DNA of 64,000 nucleotides from Hirsutella rhossiliensis (GCF_020360975.1 NW_025408670.1:620001-684000); one strand, 5' to 3'; counted from the stretch's first letter, positions 34,301 to 46,949 are shown. Notes: generated from the sequence alone by a model not told the origin. Program-made: numbers and translations.

Positions 34301-34714
34301 TAGAGACTAGTTTTAATAAAAATAAGGGTATATACTTTAATAAGGATAAGGGTATATACCTAAAGCATTAATTTTTTATAGCTAAGGATTAATAGAGTAA
34401 TTAACTATATAATTATCTAATTATCCATCCTATATATAGCTTTAAGGGCCTTAGGTTATAAATATAAGTCTTAGAGATTTCTCTACTTTATACCTCTTTA
34501 TCTTTATTAGAGTCGCGTAACTAGCGGTATTTACTTTAAAAGGGAAAAACAAAAATTTAAATTAACTATAGTTAAGGAAGATACTTAATTAGATAATCGA
34601 GGTCTTTATAACGCCTTTAAGTATACTTAAAAATAAGTTAAAAGGGGAGTACTAAGGGTCTTATCCCTCTAATAGGCTAATATCTATAAGGGGTACGATC
34701 TTACTTATTAAACT
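34301..34714 (-). repeat. Gypsy-D 5' terminal region, copy 1
   Basis: Non-coding segment conserved with 59080-59485 and ending in ATTAAACT in both. It probably includes the 5' LTR and leader, read leftwards. Because homology between copies runs on into gag, the LTR length cannot be determined. It could also act as the 3' LTR of copy 2 to its right (see findings). Confidence 0.5.
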
Positions 34715-35489
34715 CCTTCTTAGTAACTTTCTAACCTAAGATATTAATAGAAAGGGCGCGATAATAATAAGTAAGGCTCTCTTCTTAAGTATATAAGTAA
34801 GTAAATAAACTATTAATAGAACTTTTCTCCTTTACTATAATCCTTTCCCTTTATATCCTTTATTCCTCCCTTTACCTATAAGCTACTTATTTAGCTCTTT
34901 CCTATTTTTACTCGCGTACTTCTTTCTTTAGATAATTATCTACTACCCCCTATATACGCTCCTAAGTATTCGCGCTTATTATTCCTAAGGGCGTTAGGGA
35001 AATAAAGTAGTTATTATCTTTACTAGTCTATAGCTTTAGGTATAGCTAGATTAAATAAGCTATAAAGTCTTATAAGCTAATTATTATTACGTTATTAGTA
35101 GTCTTATATAAATATATAGAATTATAGTCGTTAATATCTAAGTAGTAGTTTTAATATATTCCTAGGTTTTTAACTCCTTTAACCTAAGAGGGTTTAAAAC
35201 CTAGTATAAACCTTATAAGGACTATAGCTAGAAAGGCTATTACTATACTTCGTTTCTAAGGAGTAATAGGGCGTACTATAAGCGTTACTAAAGTCTTTAG
35301 CCTTAGGGAAATTAACCGAGCGCCTAGTAATTTTAGAGTCCTAGGGCGAGTTAGTAGTCGGGCTATCTACCTTTCTTCCCTACTAGCTTCTTATTAAATT
35401 ATCGGCGGGGGTATAGTTATAAGTCTTTCGCTCCTTTATACGTTTAGAGGAGTCGTTAATAGTAGGCGAGGTATAGGCCTAATTAGCTA
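34715..35489. other. Region right of Gypsy-D copy 1, no clear gene
   Basis: It contains a CT-rich stretch (about 34825-34930) that could be a promoter for the + strand frame to the right. Fragments of open frame are present but none is convincing. Confidence 0.35.
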
Positions 35490-37100
35490 TATATTAAAAG
35501 GGGAGAATAAAAGCATCGTTTCTATATAGATAAAGGGACTAGTAAGGGCGCTTAGCTCTCTCCTTTATAGGCTTTAAGGTAAGGATCCTATCTTAAGGTT
35601 ACTTAAGGAAAAGCTACTTAGTTTAGATAAGGAGCTCGATTCGGTTAACGCTTAAGGTAATAAAGGACTAGGTCTATTCTCGATTCCTATTAGCGTAATT
35701 AGATAGTTAGGGGTCTTTTTAAGGAGGAGTTTTATAAAGAAACCCTATATAGCTTAAGCGATTAGGTTAGGTTGCTCTATAAGGGTAGTAAGCGTAAATA
35801 GCTCCTTTCTCGCTTTCTTTACTATATAAGCTAGTTTTATATCTCTTTAAAGTAGTAGTCTCTATTTAATAGGCTTATTTAGGAGGTTAACTACCTCTAA
35901 GACTTCCTAAAAGTCTTATTCTTCTTAGTCTCCTAAGATAATATAGTTATATTAGTAAATCCGCTTACTCCTAGGAATCCTTATAGGAAAGACTCCGCTA
36001 AAGGTTATTAAACTATAATTAAATAGTATTCTTTATAGCCGTTTAACCCCGCTATTAAACTACTAGGAAACTCTACCGCCCTATAATATCGCTTATATAT
36101 AATTAAGCTCGTTCGCTATAATAGCTTAGATTCTATATATTAGCTTATTAACGTAGCCTTTTATACTTATCCTCTTATCTAGCTTAAAGAAATACTAGTC
36201 TTAGTATAAGATCTTATCTATTTATAAGGCTTCTTACGTTACCCTATACCTTTACTCTAGAATTACTTTAACTTTTAAGTATTACTGTTTAATTATCTTA
36301 AGGTATAGCTTAACTATACCTTTAACTTAGTATTAGATTATTATTAAGGCTAAGTAGCTATATTCCTACCTTTCTTACTAAGCGGTATAAGGAACTAGCG
36401 TATAGGTAAAGTTATAAGGAACTTAGAGGATATGAAGAAACTACTACTATACTTATAAGAATATATAGAGTTTAGCGTATTATCCCTTTTTCTAAGTATT
36501 AAAAACGATAAGGTTTCCTTCTCTATAGTCTTAAAGGAACGCCCCTTAATAAAGTCCCCCTTTATTTATACCTACTAAAAAGTTAATAACTCTAGTTATA
36601 TACCTTTATTTATATATAAAGCGATTAAGGTTAAAGGTAAGAGCGGTAAACTTAATTAGATACTCCTTATTATTTAGGCATTTATAGTACTTTTTATATC
36701 TATCTTCTATATCTTTAATAGGTTCCCCTTAGTAGTCGGTATAAACCGATAGTAAGTAAGGTAAAGGGTATACTATATTCTTAATACCTCTTATTATAAT
36801 TTTAATTATCGCGCTAAGGCTAAAGCTTATAGCTTATTATTTATCGATAGCTCTATAGAGAAATTTATATATATCGACGATATACTCTTCTTAGTAGGCC
36901 TTATTTCTAGTAAATCCGTTTATCTTTTTAACGCTCTTATATATTATCTAAGTATCTTTAAGGGTAATATCCCGCCGATTAATAGGGCCCGTTAGTATTA
37001 AGTACTAACGATCTCTATAAATATACTAAGGAGGTTACTTCTACCTATAAATATCTTATTAGTCTTAGTCTATAAACCTTTCTTTATCTTTAGCGTAAAA
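35490..37100 (+). pseudogene. Unknown + strand reading frame U1
   Basis: A single rightward frame stays in register for about 1.6 kb with TAA/TAG stops only. Readable stretches include KRGEQKHRFYIDKGTSKG (stop read as Gln), IRGLFKEEFYKETLYSLSD-like, LLGNSTALQYRLYIIKL, ERPLIKSPFIYTY and EKFIYIDDILFLVGL (about 36855). The last resembles an RT YxDD box by chance composition, but the surroundings do not look like RT. The frame is antisense to Gypsy-D pol and lies on the same side as its 3' end. It could be accessory cargo of Gypsy-D or a relic of another element. I do not recognise the family. Confidence 0.45.
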
Positions 37101-37359
37101 GCGCCCTTCGCCGCTTTTTACTTTAACTTTACTATAGTAAGTAAGCAAAATAAAGCTCTTACTCTTAAATAGTAGTATGCTAAAGAAGATAGCGGTATTC
37201 TTAGGGAGGACTATAGCTAGGCCTAGGATACTATTTAGGTTCGCCGCTATATCTTAGGAAAGGGTAGAGTAAGTAAAAGAAAGGGAGAAGCTAAGATTAG
37301 ATAGTTAAGGTAAGTAGTTTTAAGTTATAACGCTAAAAGGCTAAGAGGGTATTATATAT

Positions 37360-37690
37360 ATATATAGGAGTTATATTAGTAAAAGGGAACGTTATAAGTA
37401 AGGAAGCGTATAGAGTATATATATATATATAAAAGGAAGAAGAAGGAAGGAAGAAAGAGGGTATAGTAAGAGGAATAAATAGTTATTAAAGCACGCGGTT
37501 ATTAGTTACTTTAGCCGGCCTCTATAGTAGTAAGGTCTTAGGCGTATTTAAGAGTTATACTTAAATAGCTTCTTTTACTAGTTATCGATTAAGGAGCTAT
37601 TTAATCTCCGCCCCTTTCTTCTCCTTTTTACTCTTTTTATTCCTCTTCTTCCTCTTCTCTCCTTTATCTTCTTTATTTCTCTAGACTACT
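37360..37690 (+). promoter_or_regulatory. TATA microsatellite and pyrimidine tract upstream of frame U2
   Basis: An alternating TA run (about 37414-37432, ending TATAAAAGG) is followed by a purine-rich block (37435-37470) and a long pyrimidine tract (about 37609-37680) just before the next + strand frame. This repeats the layout seen upstream of the antisense genes of Gypsy-B and Gypsy-C. Confidence 0.4.
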
Positions 37691-38397
37691 ACCTCTTATC
37701 TTCTCCTTTTACGACTACTTCTTCTTCCTTATTATATCTTATAAGACCGCTAAACTTAAAACTAAAGAGCTACTAAATATTATTAACCTCTCTTTAACTA
37801 CTCTTCTACGACCTTCCCTTATTACTACTACTCTTCTTACTTAGAATTATCGTACTAAGGTCTTTCCTCTTTATATAAAGTACTTTTAAGTAATAACTAT
37901 CTAACGTATTTAATCTCGCTTAGCTTATTCTAACTATCTTTTTCTATAGATCTATAGTTACTTTAAGACCTAGGTCTATAATAGAAATAATATCGGTTAT
38001 TAAGGGTTTCTAATTTATATAGAAATTACCTTTTAGTTATAGGTTCCGTTAAAAGCTCTTAATATTATTAGGATTAAAGCGCGCGGTCGCTCTCTTCTCT
38101 CTTACTTTCTTAAGAGTATACTAGGTTAATATAATTAAATTATCTTCTATACTCTTTATTATAAACGTCGGCTAGTAACTTATATCCCTATAGAAATCGC
38201 TTATCTATATAAATACTCTTTTTCTTAGCTTAGTTTAAGGTAGTAAGAATACTCTTAAGTAGTCTTAATTACTTTATATAGAACTTATAATCCTTGCCTT
38301 TATTAAGGGTATATTTAAACTTATTAAATAACTATAACTTCTATTTATAAGTATATTATATTTCCTTTTTATAAGTATATCTTTCTTTTAAGCACTA

Positions 38398-38402
38398 TTA
38401 GT
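38398..38402. repeat. Target site duplication of Copia-B1, left copy
   Basis: TTAGT, repeated at 44725-44729. Confidence 0.82.
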
Positions 38403-38879
38403 TCTCGTAAAGAGAGATATAAGAAGTATATATAAAATATATAAAGGTAAAATTAAAAGTAAGGGGTCCGATAGGTAGGGCAGAGAGTTTTAATTCTTAT
38501 AAAAGCAGTAATAAATATAGGGGAGTAATTATTATATTGCCTTAATTATCCTTCTTTCCTCTATCTAACGTCCCTCTTTATACCCGTTTAGTATCTCGAT
38601 TAATAAAGAAGATCCTACTTAAAGAAGCTACTAATATCCTTTCGACTACTAAGCTTTTTACCGGTTTTTCCCCTCCTTTCTAGCCGTTACTAGTATATCC
38701 GTCTTATCTCTCGCTACCTCTATAAGAAGCTATCGCTACTTCTACTTCCCCTCTTACCCCTACCCTCCTCTCTATACCTCCTTTTAGCTCCTTCCTTAAA
38801 ACCTATTTTTTAGCTTCCTAGGTCCCTTATACTAAGGGATATCTCTAAGAACTACGAAATCAAGCTACGCTTCGCGACA
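38403..38879 (-). repeat. Copia-B1 3' LTR (left)
   Basis: 477 bp. In element sense it runs TGTCGCGAAG...TTACGAGA, that is TG...GA ends with a TCGCGAAG/CTTCGCGA inverted repeat that is intact in the sister LTRs. Next to it, CACCCCCTTAG (38880-38890) is the polypurine tract on the - strand. Confidence 0.9.
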
Positions 38880-38949
38880 CACCCCCTTAGCTATAGCCTG
38901 CCCTTATAGAAAGGGTAAAGCTAAATACCTAGGCCGGTAAGCGTATAGA

Positions 38950-41900
38950 GGAGGTCTTAGTCTATACTTATCCCCTACTCGAGAAATCCGGGTTTTAGCC
39001 CCGGGCTCTTTTAGACCTACTTTAGGAAAAGGGGCCTTAAGGAGGAAATTAAGTCCTATAAGAAAGGGGGGCTTCTCTAAGGATAAGTCCTTAAAAGGGG
39101 GCCTTTAAGAAGAATAAGTCCTAATTAAGCTAGGGGCCCTCCTTTAGGATAAGTCCTAATTCCTCTCTTTAGCTATAGACGTCTCCTTCCTCCTATATGC
39201 TATTAGCTCCTCTCGTAGACTCTTAAGGCGGGTTTCTAAGGACAGCTTCTCTTAAACGTCTTCTAGCCTAATTTACTATAAAAAGATAGCTAGCTTCTAC
39301 TTCGGTAGGGGCTTCGTAAGACCGTCGGCTTTTATTAATACCGTTAGAACCTAATAGACGGAAATAAGTCCCCTTTAGACCTCTTAGCGTAACTAATGCT
39401 AGTAAATATCGATATACTATAGCTAGGTCGATAACTTACTATTTTCCGTAAGAATTTATATAGTCTATGTGTTATCGTATTCTATAGCTAATAGGGTTGG
39501 AATTTATAGTTGTAGAGATATTAGTAGCCGGCTAAGGAAAATCGCTTCTTTTAACGCTTCTAAAAGAGCTAGTAGCTCTGCCTCTATACTAGAAGTCGTA
39601 ACGGTAGCTTGCTTCGAAGCTCTCTAAGCAATAGTTCCTCTAAAAAGGGATATAATATACCCTTATAAGCTCTTTCTATCTAAGGAATTATCCGTAAAGG
39701 ACGAATCGCTCGAATAAAGGAAGATTTCGGCAGCTAATTTCCTTCCCTACCCTCCTAAGCATAGACTATATAATCTCGTTAAATAGAGATAAAGGATAGC
39801 TCTATCTGCTACTTCTTAATGCCTAGGGCTAGGATTCTAGTTATGCCTAGCTAGCCGGGAGACCGTAAAAGAGATATCCGGTCTAGTAGAAATAGCTAAA
39901 AAAAGCAGGGCGCCTACCTTCTATTAATATTAGTGTTTCTCTTACTCCCTAGCTTAAAAGGACAGATTAGGTAAAAGCTCTTCGTCTAATATAGGCGTAG
40001 AAGGAAGCTTCTTATCGAGGGAATTAGGGAGGAATTTATAAGCGACCTTATCGATATAGGCGTCCTAGGTAAGCTAGATAGTCCGTTAGGACCTATTCTA
40101 AAGGATTCGTATCCCTAGGAACTACTTTAGCTCCCTTAGCCTAGTTATCTTATACCTTTCTTATAGGCCTTTTATAGCCTCCCTAGTAGTTACTTCTTCC
40201 TCTTTTAAGTAGGCCTAGATAATATCGTCGACGTAGAAGAAGACCGTGATTTTACCCTTCTATACTATATACGGTTCCTAAGGGACTTTCTTAAAGCCTA
40301 GGGCTTCGAGGGAACCTATTAAATACTATTGCTAAAGAAAGGGTAATCTTTATAGTCCGTATAGAGCTTTCCTAAGCCGTAGAACCTTTCCTAGCTATTA
40401 GAAACTAGGAGGAAGTCGTATATAGATAACTTCTTTTTCCTCGAGAGGGCAGTTAACGAAGGCGTTAACTATATCTATCTAATCGAGCTCGAGGTCGAAT
40501 TCTACTACTATAGCTATAAGGGTCCGAAAAGACATCCCTGCTAGGGTGGTTGCCCTAGTAGGTAGATCCCCTTTTTCCTATTAATTCCTATAGATAACTA
40601 GCTAGGCTTTATACTTTTAAAGGAAGCTATGTTTATTAGTCTTATAGATAAAGACCTACTTATAGCTAAGGACCTATTTTCCCCTTGCCTTTTCCTTAAG
40701 GACCTCTTCGAAAGACCCTATTTCCTCGTATAAGGTTAGGTAGTCTTTCTAGGCCTAGAAAAACTAGTCTCTAAAGGGGTGTTTTTCTAGCTGCTCTTAG
40801 TTTGCTAGTAGGTCCGGGAGGTCTCTTTTATATACCTTCCTTACTAATAGCTATAGCTTAAAGAGCCGGCCTACTATAAATGCTCTATAGGAACCGTCTT
40901 CTATAGGCGTTAGATAGAAGTCGGAAAAACGATCGAAATAGGGGAGTAGTTAGTCTTCTTTAGTATCCGTATCGGGCCCTATACCTTCCTTTGCTTCTCG
41001 AAGCAGGGATAAAAAGGCAGCCGGGTAATCCTTCGAGAGAGGTGCCTTTCCTACCCCCTTAGGGGTCGAGACGGGAAGACTAACTAAAAAAGCTACTTTT
41101 AGATCTTCTTCTTATTCCGTAAGAGGAGGCGTAGGGAGGTAGGCGTATTCTAGCTCTACTACTTTCCTATAGTCTCCTTCTTCGTCTAGATCATCTAATC
41201 TAGTGGCTTCCTCTTCTTCTTCGAAGTCGGCGTTGTCCTTAACTACTTCGACGTCGGTTTCTTCTTCCGTTTCTTTATCTAGGACCTCTTCTTAAGACTA
41301 TTAGGAAGGGGGGATTTAAATCTTCTAAATTAGCTAACGTTAAGAGAGTAAGAAGGGCTATTAATCCCTCTTTCTATCGAAGAAGCTAGATTCGTCGAAA
41401 ATTATATCCCTAGTCGAAATAACCTTCTATAGAAAAGGAATCTAGATCCGGAAGATATTTATAGAATTATAACTAACGAGGTAACTAATAAAGGCTCTCG
41501 GATTAAGCTTTCTTTTCTTCTTCCTTTTTAGCTATACATCGGTAGTTATTATATATGCCTTATAGCCGTAGGCACGAAGGTAGGCTAGCGAGGCCCTCTT
41601 CTTCGTAAAGAGCTCGAGGGGGGATTTCTAGTCTATTCCTTAGTTTAGTTCCCTAGGGTCCTTAGGGTCCCTAGGGGTCCGGTTCTAAAGGTAATAGGCG
41701 GTCTTAACGACTTCCCTTTAAAGGTTATATAGAAGCCTTATAGTAAGTCTTATCGTACGGGCCCTTTCTATTATAGCACCCCCTAATCTTTCTGCCCCTC
41801 CGTTCTAGGCCTAGGTATTCGGTGCTAACGGGAGGGGTAAAATGCCCCTTTTTCGAAGCTAATTTAAGATATCCTTCGTAAATAGCTCTCCGTTAGACCG

Positions 41901-43200
41901 TATCTTCTTTACCTCGTAGCTAAAGTAGGATTTTATCTAGTTAACGAAGTCCTAGAGGGCAGACTAGTTATACTTACTTAAGTAGGTCCGTAAGAAATAG
42001 GGGAAAACTATCCCTAAAAAGGCATCTATAAAAAACATTACCCTAACGAAGCTTTCCTAATCCCTAGAGACGTCGGTCTAGTCGACCTAAATTTCCTTAT
42101 ACGGCTAGTCCGGCCGTATTAGGGTCTGTCTAGAAATTCGTCTCTTAGTCTTCCCTTAGCCGTAGTATTCGCATTCGACGGTCTTTAGGCCCCTTATTCG
42201 TACGCCCTATTATTGTCCTAGCTTATATAAAGCTAGGGGGCCCGGGTAACTAAGTCGTGCGTGCTAAAGAAGACCGTCTCCTTAGGCTGCCGGAAGAGGG
42301 TCCTTTAAACCTACCCTCCTTTAAGCAGGGAAAGCTAACTTCTCGAGAGATTCCTTCCTAAGGATAGGTCGGAATTCGAGAATAAATTAACCGAATTTCT
42401 CCTCGATAAGCCTAATAGTCTAATTCTTCTAGACTAGCCTCGTAGGCTTAGACGTCGTATCCTAGAAGATCCCTTCCTTTCGAAGAAGGTAGAAGGAAAT
42501 TAGGCTCGTTAAAAATCGAGGGTAAAAAGCTGCCCTTTTTCGTCGAAGAATTTATATAGTCCCGTTAGGTAATTTTATCGTAAAATTTACCCTTCTATAC
42601 CCCTCTATCCGTATAGTTAATTCCCCGGCAATAAGGTATTCCCTCTATACCTTCTTAAAGGACCGGAATCGTAAAAGTATATTATAGATATCGAGGGAAG
42701 CACTAGAGTTAAGGATAGCTAATTTTCGTAGGGGATAGTCGGAGGGTCCTAACGGTTAGTCTTAGCCTTATTAATCTATAGGGAAGACGAAGGCCGGATT
42801 TACTATACTAACGATTTTTCCTCGAATTTACGGTAGCGGCGTTAGTTACTATTTCTTAGTAACCCGAATCTCGTCTATCTTCTTCTATAGCGAGGGGTCC
42901 TCCTTAAGAGACTATTATATCGTTTCTTATAGCCTCTTTAAAGGGTTAAATCCTTTAGGTCGGTTTTTCTCGAAGACCTACTAGTATTATAATAATCGAT
43001 GGCCTAGGGATTTATAGGCTAGGCAGCCGTTTCGCCTAGTCTTTCGTTTCTTCGAGGAATCCTCGTCTCGATCCGGAAGGTCTGCTTAAAAACCTCCCCT
43101 TTTTACCCTTTATTGCTAATTTTAACGAAGAGGTTCGATTTCGACTAGTTCCTTAATTTTTCGACTAACGGACTAAAAGGTCTATTAGGGGACTAGTCGG
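38950..43200 (-). pseudogene. Copia-B1 pol
   Basis: Leftward frame homologous to Copia-B2 pol. The RT catalytic box is an intact YVDD at 40224-40235 within VFFYVDDII. Integrase lies around 41600-42400, upstream of RT as in Ty1/Copia. The sequence that becomes the FTMKLPNGSIR segment in B2 is near 42560. Gln/Trp codons are TAA/TAG. RNase H lies between 39000 and 39900. The gene would encode protease, integrase, RT and RNase H but is dead here. Confidence 0.82.
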
Positions 43201-44180
43201 GCCGGTCTAACTAACGGGACCGGGGACGGGCCCGGAGTAAGATGCGGAGCCGGGGCCGGGGCCGCAGCTATAGTTAACGACGGCGTTAAGGCTCTCGAGG
43301 GAAGAGGAGCCGAAGGAGCAACAGCCGCAACAGCAGCAGCGGGGGCCGCAGCAACAAGGGCTATAGCAGCTATAGGTCGAGCCGTCTAGGTCGAGTGCTA
43401 GCCGCGAAGGAATAAGACTGCTTACTGTTATACTCTAGCAGCCTCTTTATTTAGTTCCCGGCTAGCTTCTCGAAAGATAGTCGAGTAACCGTTACTAATA
43501 GGCTTTATTAGCAGAGATATATCCTATAGCTACTAGCCGGAAAGAGCTTCTATAAGGAAGTATTAGTTAGCTTCCTTAAGGATTTCTTCCTACTTAGCTA
43601 GCTATAAAGAAGCTAGTAGGTTCCTAGTAGAAAAAGCTCCTAGGTAGGCCGTATAGGTCTTCCTAATACGGTTAGTTATATAACCTCTCGAGGGAGCTAT
43701 TAAGGTCTCGAGCTTTAAAAGCTACTACCTAGGAGTCTCTTCCTCTCGAAGAGTGATTAGCTTTGCTGCACTAACGGATTCCGTTATTACCGTGCGTATA
43801 GTAGTTAGTAGCTTCGTCTCGTAAAGGTATTCCTTACGGTGACTCTCGTAGTTACCTAAGGTAGCAGAAAAAGCTCTCTGCTATACGGAGGTTAGCTCGG
43901 AGAAGAGGGATGCTCCCTCTATAAATTCCGTTGCCTTAGGACGAAGAGGGGGCTCGAGAGGGTCCTGCTTATTAGAGAAGACCAAATTATAGATAGTTCT
44001 ATCTATACGAGCCCGTAGCTCCTTTACCTACTTATCTTAATCTTAGGGCTCTATAAGAATCGTCCTACGGACTATAAGGACGGTAGAGGAGTCGGTTTTC
44101 GTTATTATTACGGGGAAAGGTAGAAAAGTCGGTTAAAAATCGGCTTTTCTAGTAAGAGGGGTAAAAGGAAGCTATGAGGG
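43200..44180 (-). pseudogene. Copia-B1 gag
   Basis: Leftward frame between the 5' LTR leader and pol, homologous to Copia-B2 gag. The Ala/Pro-rich linker (about 43215-43390) is shorter than in B2. Gag is inferred from position and from the sister element. Confidence 0.7.
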
Positions 44181-44247
44181 ATATAAGAAAGGTGCCTTTT
44201 ATAGCAGCCGGAAGGTATAGGAATTCTATTCCTCCCGGGCTTATAAC

Positions 44248-44724
44248 TCTCGCGAAGAGAGATACGAGAAGTATATATAAAATATATAAAGGTAAAATTA
44301 GAAGTAAGGGGTCGGATAGGTAGGGCAGAGAGTTTTAATTCTTACGGAAGTAGTAATAAAGGTAGGGGAGTAATTATTATATTGCCTTAATTGTCCTTCT
44401 TTCCTCTATCTAACGTCCCTCTTTATACCCGTCTATTATCTCGATTAATAAAGAAGATCCTGCTTAAAGAAGCTACTAATGTCCTTTCGACTACCGAGCT
44501 TTTTACCGGTTTTTCCCTTCCTTTCTAGCCGTTGCCGGTATATCCGTCTTATCTCTCGCTACCTCTATAGGAAGCTATCGCTACTTCTGCTTCCCCTCTT
44601 GCCCCTACCCTCCTCTCTGCACCTCCTTTTAGCTCCTTCCTTAAAACCTGTTTTTTAGCTTCCTAGGTCCCTTATGCTAAGGGATATCTCCGAGAACTAC
44701 GAAATCAGGCCACGCTTCGCGATA
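44248..44724 (-). repeat. Copia-B1 5' LTR (right)
   Basis: 477 bp. Directly inside it (about 44233-44247) the - strand reads GTTATAAGCCCGGGAGG, the same initiator tRNA-Met half-tRNA primer site as in Copia-A. Less RIP-altered than its left partner. TTAGT follows at 44725-44729. Confidence 0.9.
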
Positions 44725-46406
44725 TTAGTAGCTCTTATACTAACTACGTTTAGGATTTAACTAAGGCACCTATTTATAAATAGCGGTACTTCCCTAGATA
44801 CTATAAAGCTACTTATAACCTTAATAGATTCGCTAACTATATATACGGTTATAATTTCTATACTAACCTTAAGACTAATAAATTTTATAACGAGTATATT
44901 AGTAATAAGACCGCCCCTTATCTACTTCGTAATATCCTTAATCCTTTTAGTCCTACTAAGGATTTAAAGGAAGGGGAGGAAATTAACCTTATGCCTATTT
45001 TACTTAGAAAGAGATTATATAAGTTTAATAAACTCTCTCTTAAGTAATAATTAGATAGTTTTTAAGTTCGCTTTATAGTAGTCTATAATAGGTTTACTAA
45101 GAGTAAGTAGTCTTACTTAATCGCTATCTTTAGCGGTAAAAGTTTTTTCTCTTAAGGTTATATATATTTAATTTAGTAAGTCGAAAATATATTAAAATTT
45201 ATCTTATAAGCGCGTTTATTTTCGCTATAGTAGGTCTCCCTCTTTATAATAAAGAATAGACGTCCCTATCTATAAAGTAAAAAATCCTATTTTTAAAGGA
45301 GGTAGGTAATAAGAATATTTATTTTCTTACTTTATTATTTAATTATATCTCTATTTATCTTCTTTAAGGTAGTAGAGGGTAGGTTATTATTAAGGAAAGG
45401 TAGGAAATATTATCTTTATTTACTTAGGGAGCTTTAAGTAGAAAATTTAAAATAATAAGGTAGTTAGTAAAGCGCTTATAAATATCTTAGGTACTATAGT
45501 CGTCCTTTAATTAAATAGTTAGACGGTGCTTTAGTTACTAGTTAGGTTCTAGTATACTTCTTATAATAGTTATAGATTTTTATCTTTACCGCCTCTTCCT
45601 CCTTAGCTCTTTTTTACCTTCTCCTTTTCTTATTAGATTAGCGTTTTTAGGGCTCCTATATAAAGGTCCTTTTTTACTTTACTAAATTATAGTAGCCGAA
45701 CCTCGATTATATACCTTAGGCCTTTCTTAGGTATCTATAGTTACTCTTCTTCTTCTTCCTAGCTTTAATCCTTCTAAGGTTTATTAAGGAGTCGTTATAA
45801 CTATAATACTATTTAATCTAAGGCTTCTTTACTTAGTAAGAGTAGTAAATTATCTACTTTATCCGTTATTTCTTCCTTCTTCCTCTTATCGAGAGTAATC
45901 TTATCTTAGAGTAACTAGTCGTCCTTAGTAAAGCACTACTAACCTTCCTTATCCTTTTTAAACTTCTTTAAATACTCTCCTAAGATTATCTTATTAAGTA
46001 CGATTCTATCTAAAGTCTTAATCTAATATACCTTAAGCTACTCTAAGCGCGATACTACTTAAAAGGGACCGTTCTACCTTATTTAATACTAAGCTTACCT
46101 CCCTAGATTATTTAATCGTCTTATATCGAATAGTAAGATAAGGTCTCTAGGTTATAAGCTTTCTTTCCTTATTATATACTTATTAGCTTTATCCGTCCTC
46201 TTTATTAATCGATTTTAATATCTTATTACTCTTTTCTTAGCTTCTTTTATATCTTTTTGTTTCTTTTTTAAAACTTATACTTATACTTTAAATAATTCTT
46301 CTCTTATCTTTACTTTATCTTAGTTAATTAGTCGCTAAGTTAAGTATTCTACCTTAAGAGGTAGTACCGGTTCCTATTTATATAATAAGTAGAAAGCTAA
46401 TATTCT

Positions 46407-46411
46407 ATAAG
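46407..46411. repeat. Target site duplication of Copia-B2, left copy
   Basis: ATAAG, repeated at 52665-52669. Joining the flanks reconnects Gypsy-D integrase. Confidence 0.85.
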
Positions 46412-46887
46412 TCTCGCGAAGAGAGATGCAAGAAGTATATAAAAATGCACGAAGGTGAAATTAGAAGTAAGGGGTCGGATAGGCAGGGCAGAGAGATTTG
46501 ATTCTTACGGGAGCAGCAATTACGGCAGGGGAGTGATTATTATATTGCCTTAATTATCCTTCTTTCCTCTATCTAACGCCCCTCTTTATACCCTTCTAGC
46601 ATCTTAATTAATAAAGAAGATCCTGCTTAAAGAAGCTACTAATATCCCTTTAACTACCGAGCTTTTTGCCGGTTTTTCTCCTCCTTTCTAGCCGTTGCCG
46701 CCATATCCGTCTTATCTCTCGCTACCTCTATAGGAAGCTATCGCCACTTCTGCTTCCCCTTATGCCCCTACCCTCCTCTCTGCACCTCCTTTTAGCTCCT
46801 TCCTTAAAACCTGTTTTTTAGCTTCCTAGGTCCCTCGTGCTAAGGGATATCTCCGAGAACTGCGAAATTAGGCCACGCTTCGCAACA
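46412..46887 (-). repeat. Copia-B2 3' LTR (left)
   Basis: 476 bp. In sense orientation it starts TGTTGCGAAG (one RIP change) and ends CTCTTCGCGAGA. CACCCCCTTAG follows at 46886-46897 as the - strand polypurine tract. It differs from the right LTR only by transitions at the sites I compared, and carries more of them. Confidence 0.9.
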
Positions 46888-46949
46888 CACCCCCTTAGCT
46901 ATGGCCTGCCCCTTAAGGGCATAGCTAATACGGCTTCGGGCTAGTGAGC

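Larger units (their letters stand above)
29577..34714 (-). mobile_element. Gypsy-D copy 1, truncated
   Basis: Homologous along its length to 55594-59485 (Gypsy-D copy 2), with the same right end (ATTAAACT) but different right flanks. Reading leftwards it has the 5' terminal region, gag, and the N-terminal part of pol. The RT and everything downstream are missing at the left edge. It carries two insertions absent from copy 2: 31584-32053 and 32521-33292. It is more heavily RIP-mutated than copy 2. Confidence 0.8.
38403..44724 (-). mobile_element. Copia-B1: Ty1/Copia element, RIP-mutated
   Basis: 6,322 bp with 477-bp LTRs (38403-38879 and 44248-44724) and TTAGT duplications. Gag-pol reads leftwards. 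It is the same family as Copia-B2 (46412-52664), nearly collinear, but carries many more TA-type transitions and some indels. It interrupts frame U2. Confidence 0.92.
37690..45640 (+). pseudogene. Unknown + strand frame U2, antisense to Gypsy-D, split by Copia-B1
   Basis: The two coding parts are 37690-38402 and 44730-45640, separated by Copia-B1. At the join the frame continues exactly (ACT ATT AGT AGC), so one gene was interrupted. Readable parts include YKTAKLKTKELLNIINLSLTT near 37740, and YFPRYYKATYNLNRFANYI and LKEGEEINLMPILLRKRLY after the insertion (44800-45020). A phase change near 45290 suggests an intron or indel, after which EILSLFTQGALSRKFKII is readable. It converges with the end of Gypsy-D pol near 45700. 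The position matches the antisense cargo genes of Gypsy-B and C. Family not recognised. Confidence 0.5.

Noticed and set aside
36850..36900. YIDDILF motif suggesting a reverse transcriptase in frame U1
   Set aside because: The neighbouring residues lack other RT blocks, so the motif alone is not enough.
35490..37100. Starship captain (DUF3435 tyrosine recombinase)
   Set aside because: I considered it because such genes occur in fungal accessory regions, but I could not find the R-H-R-Y signature or matching blocks.
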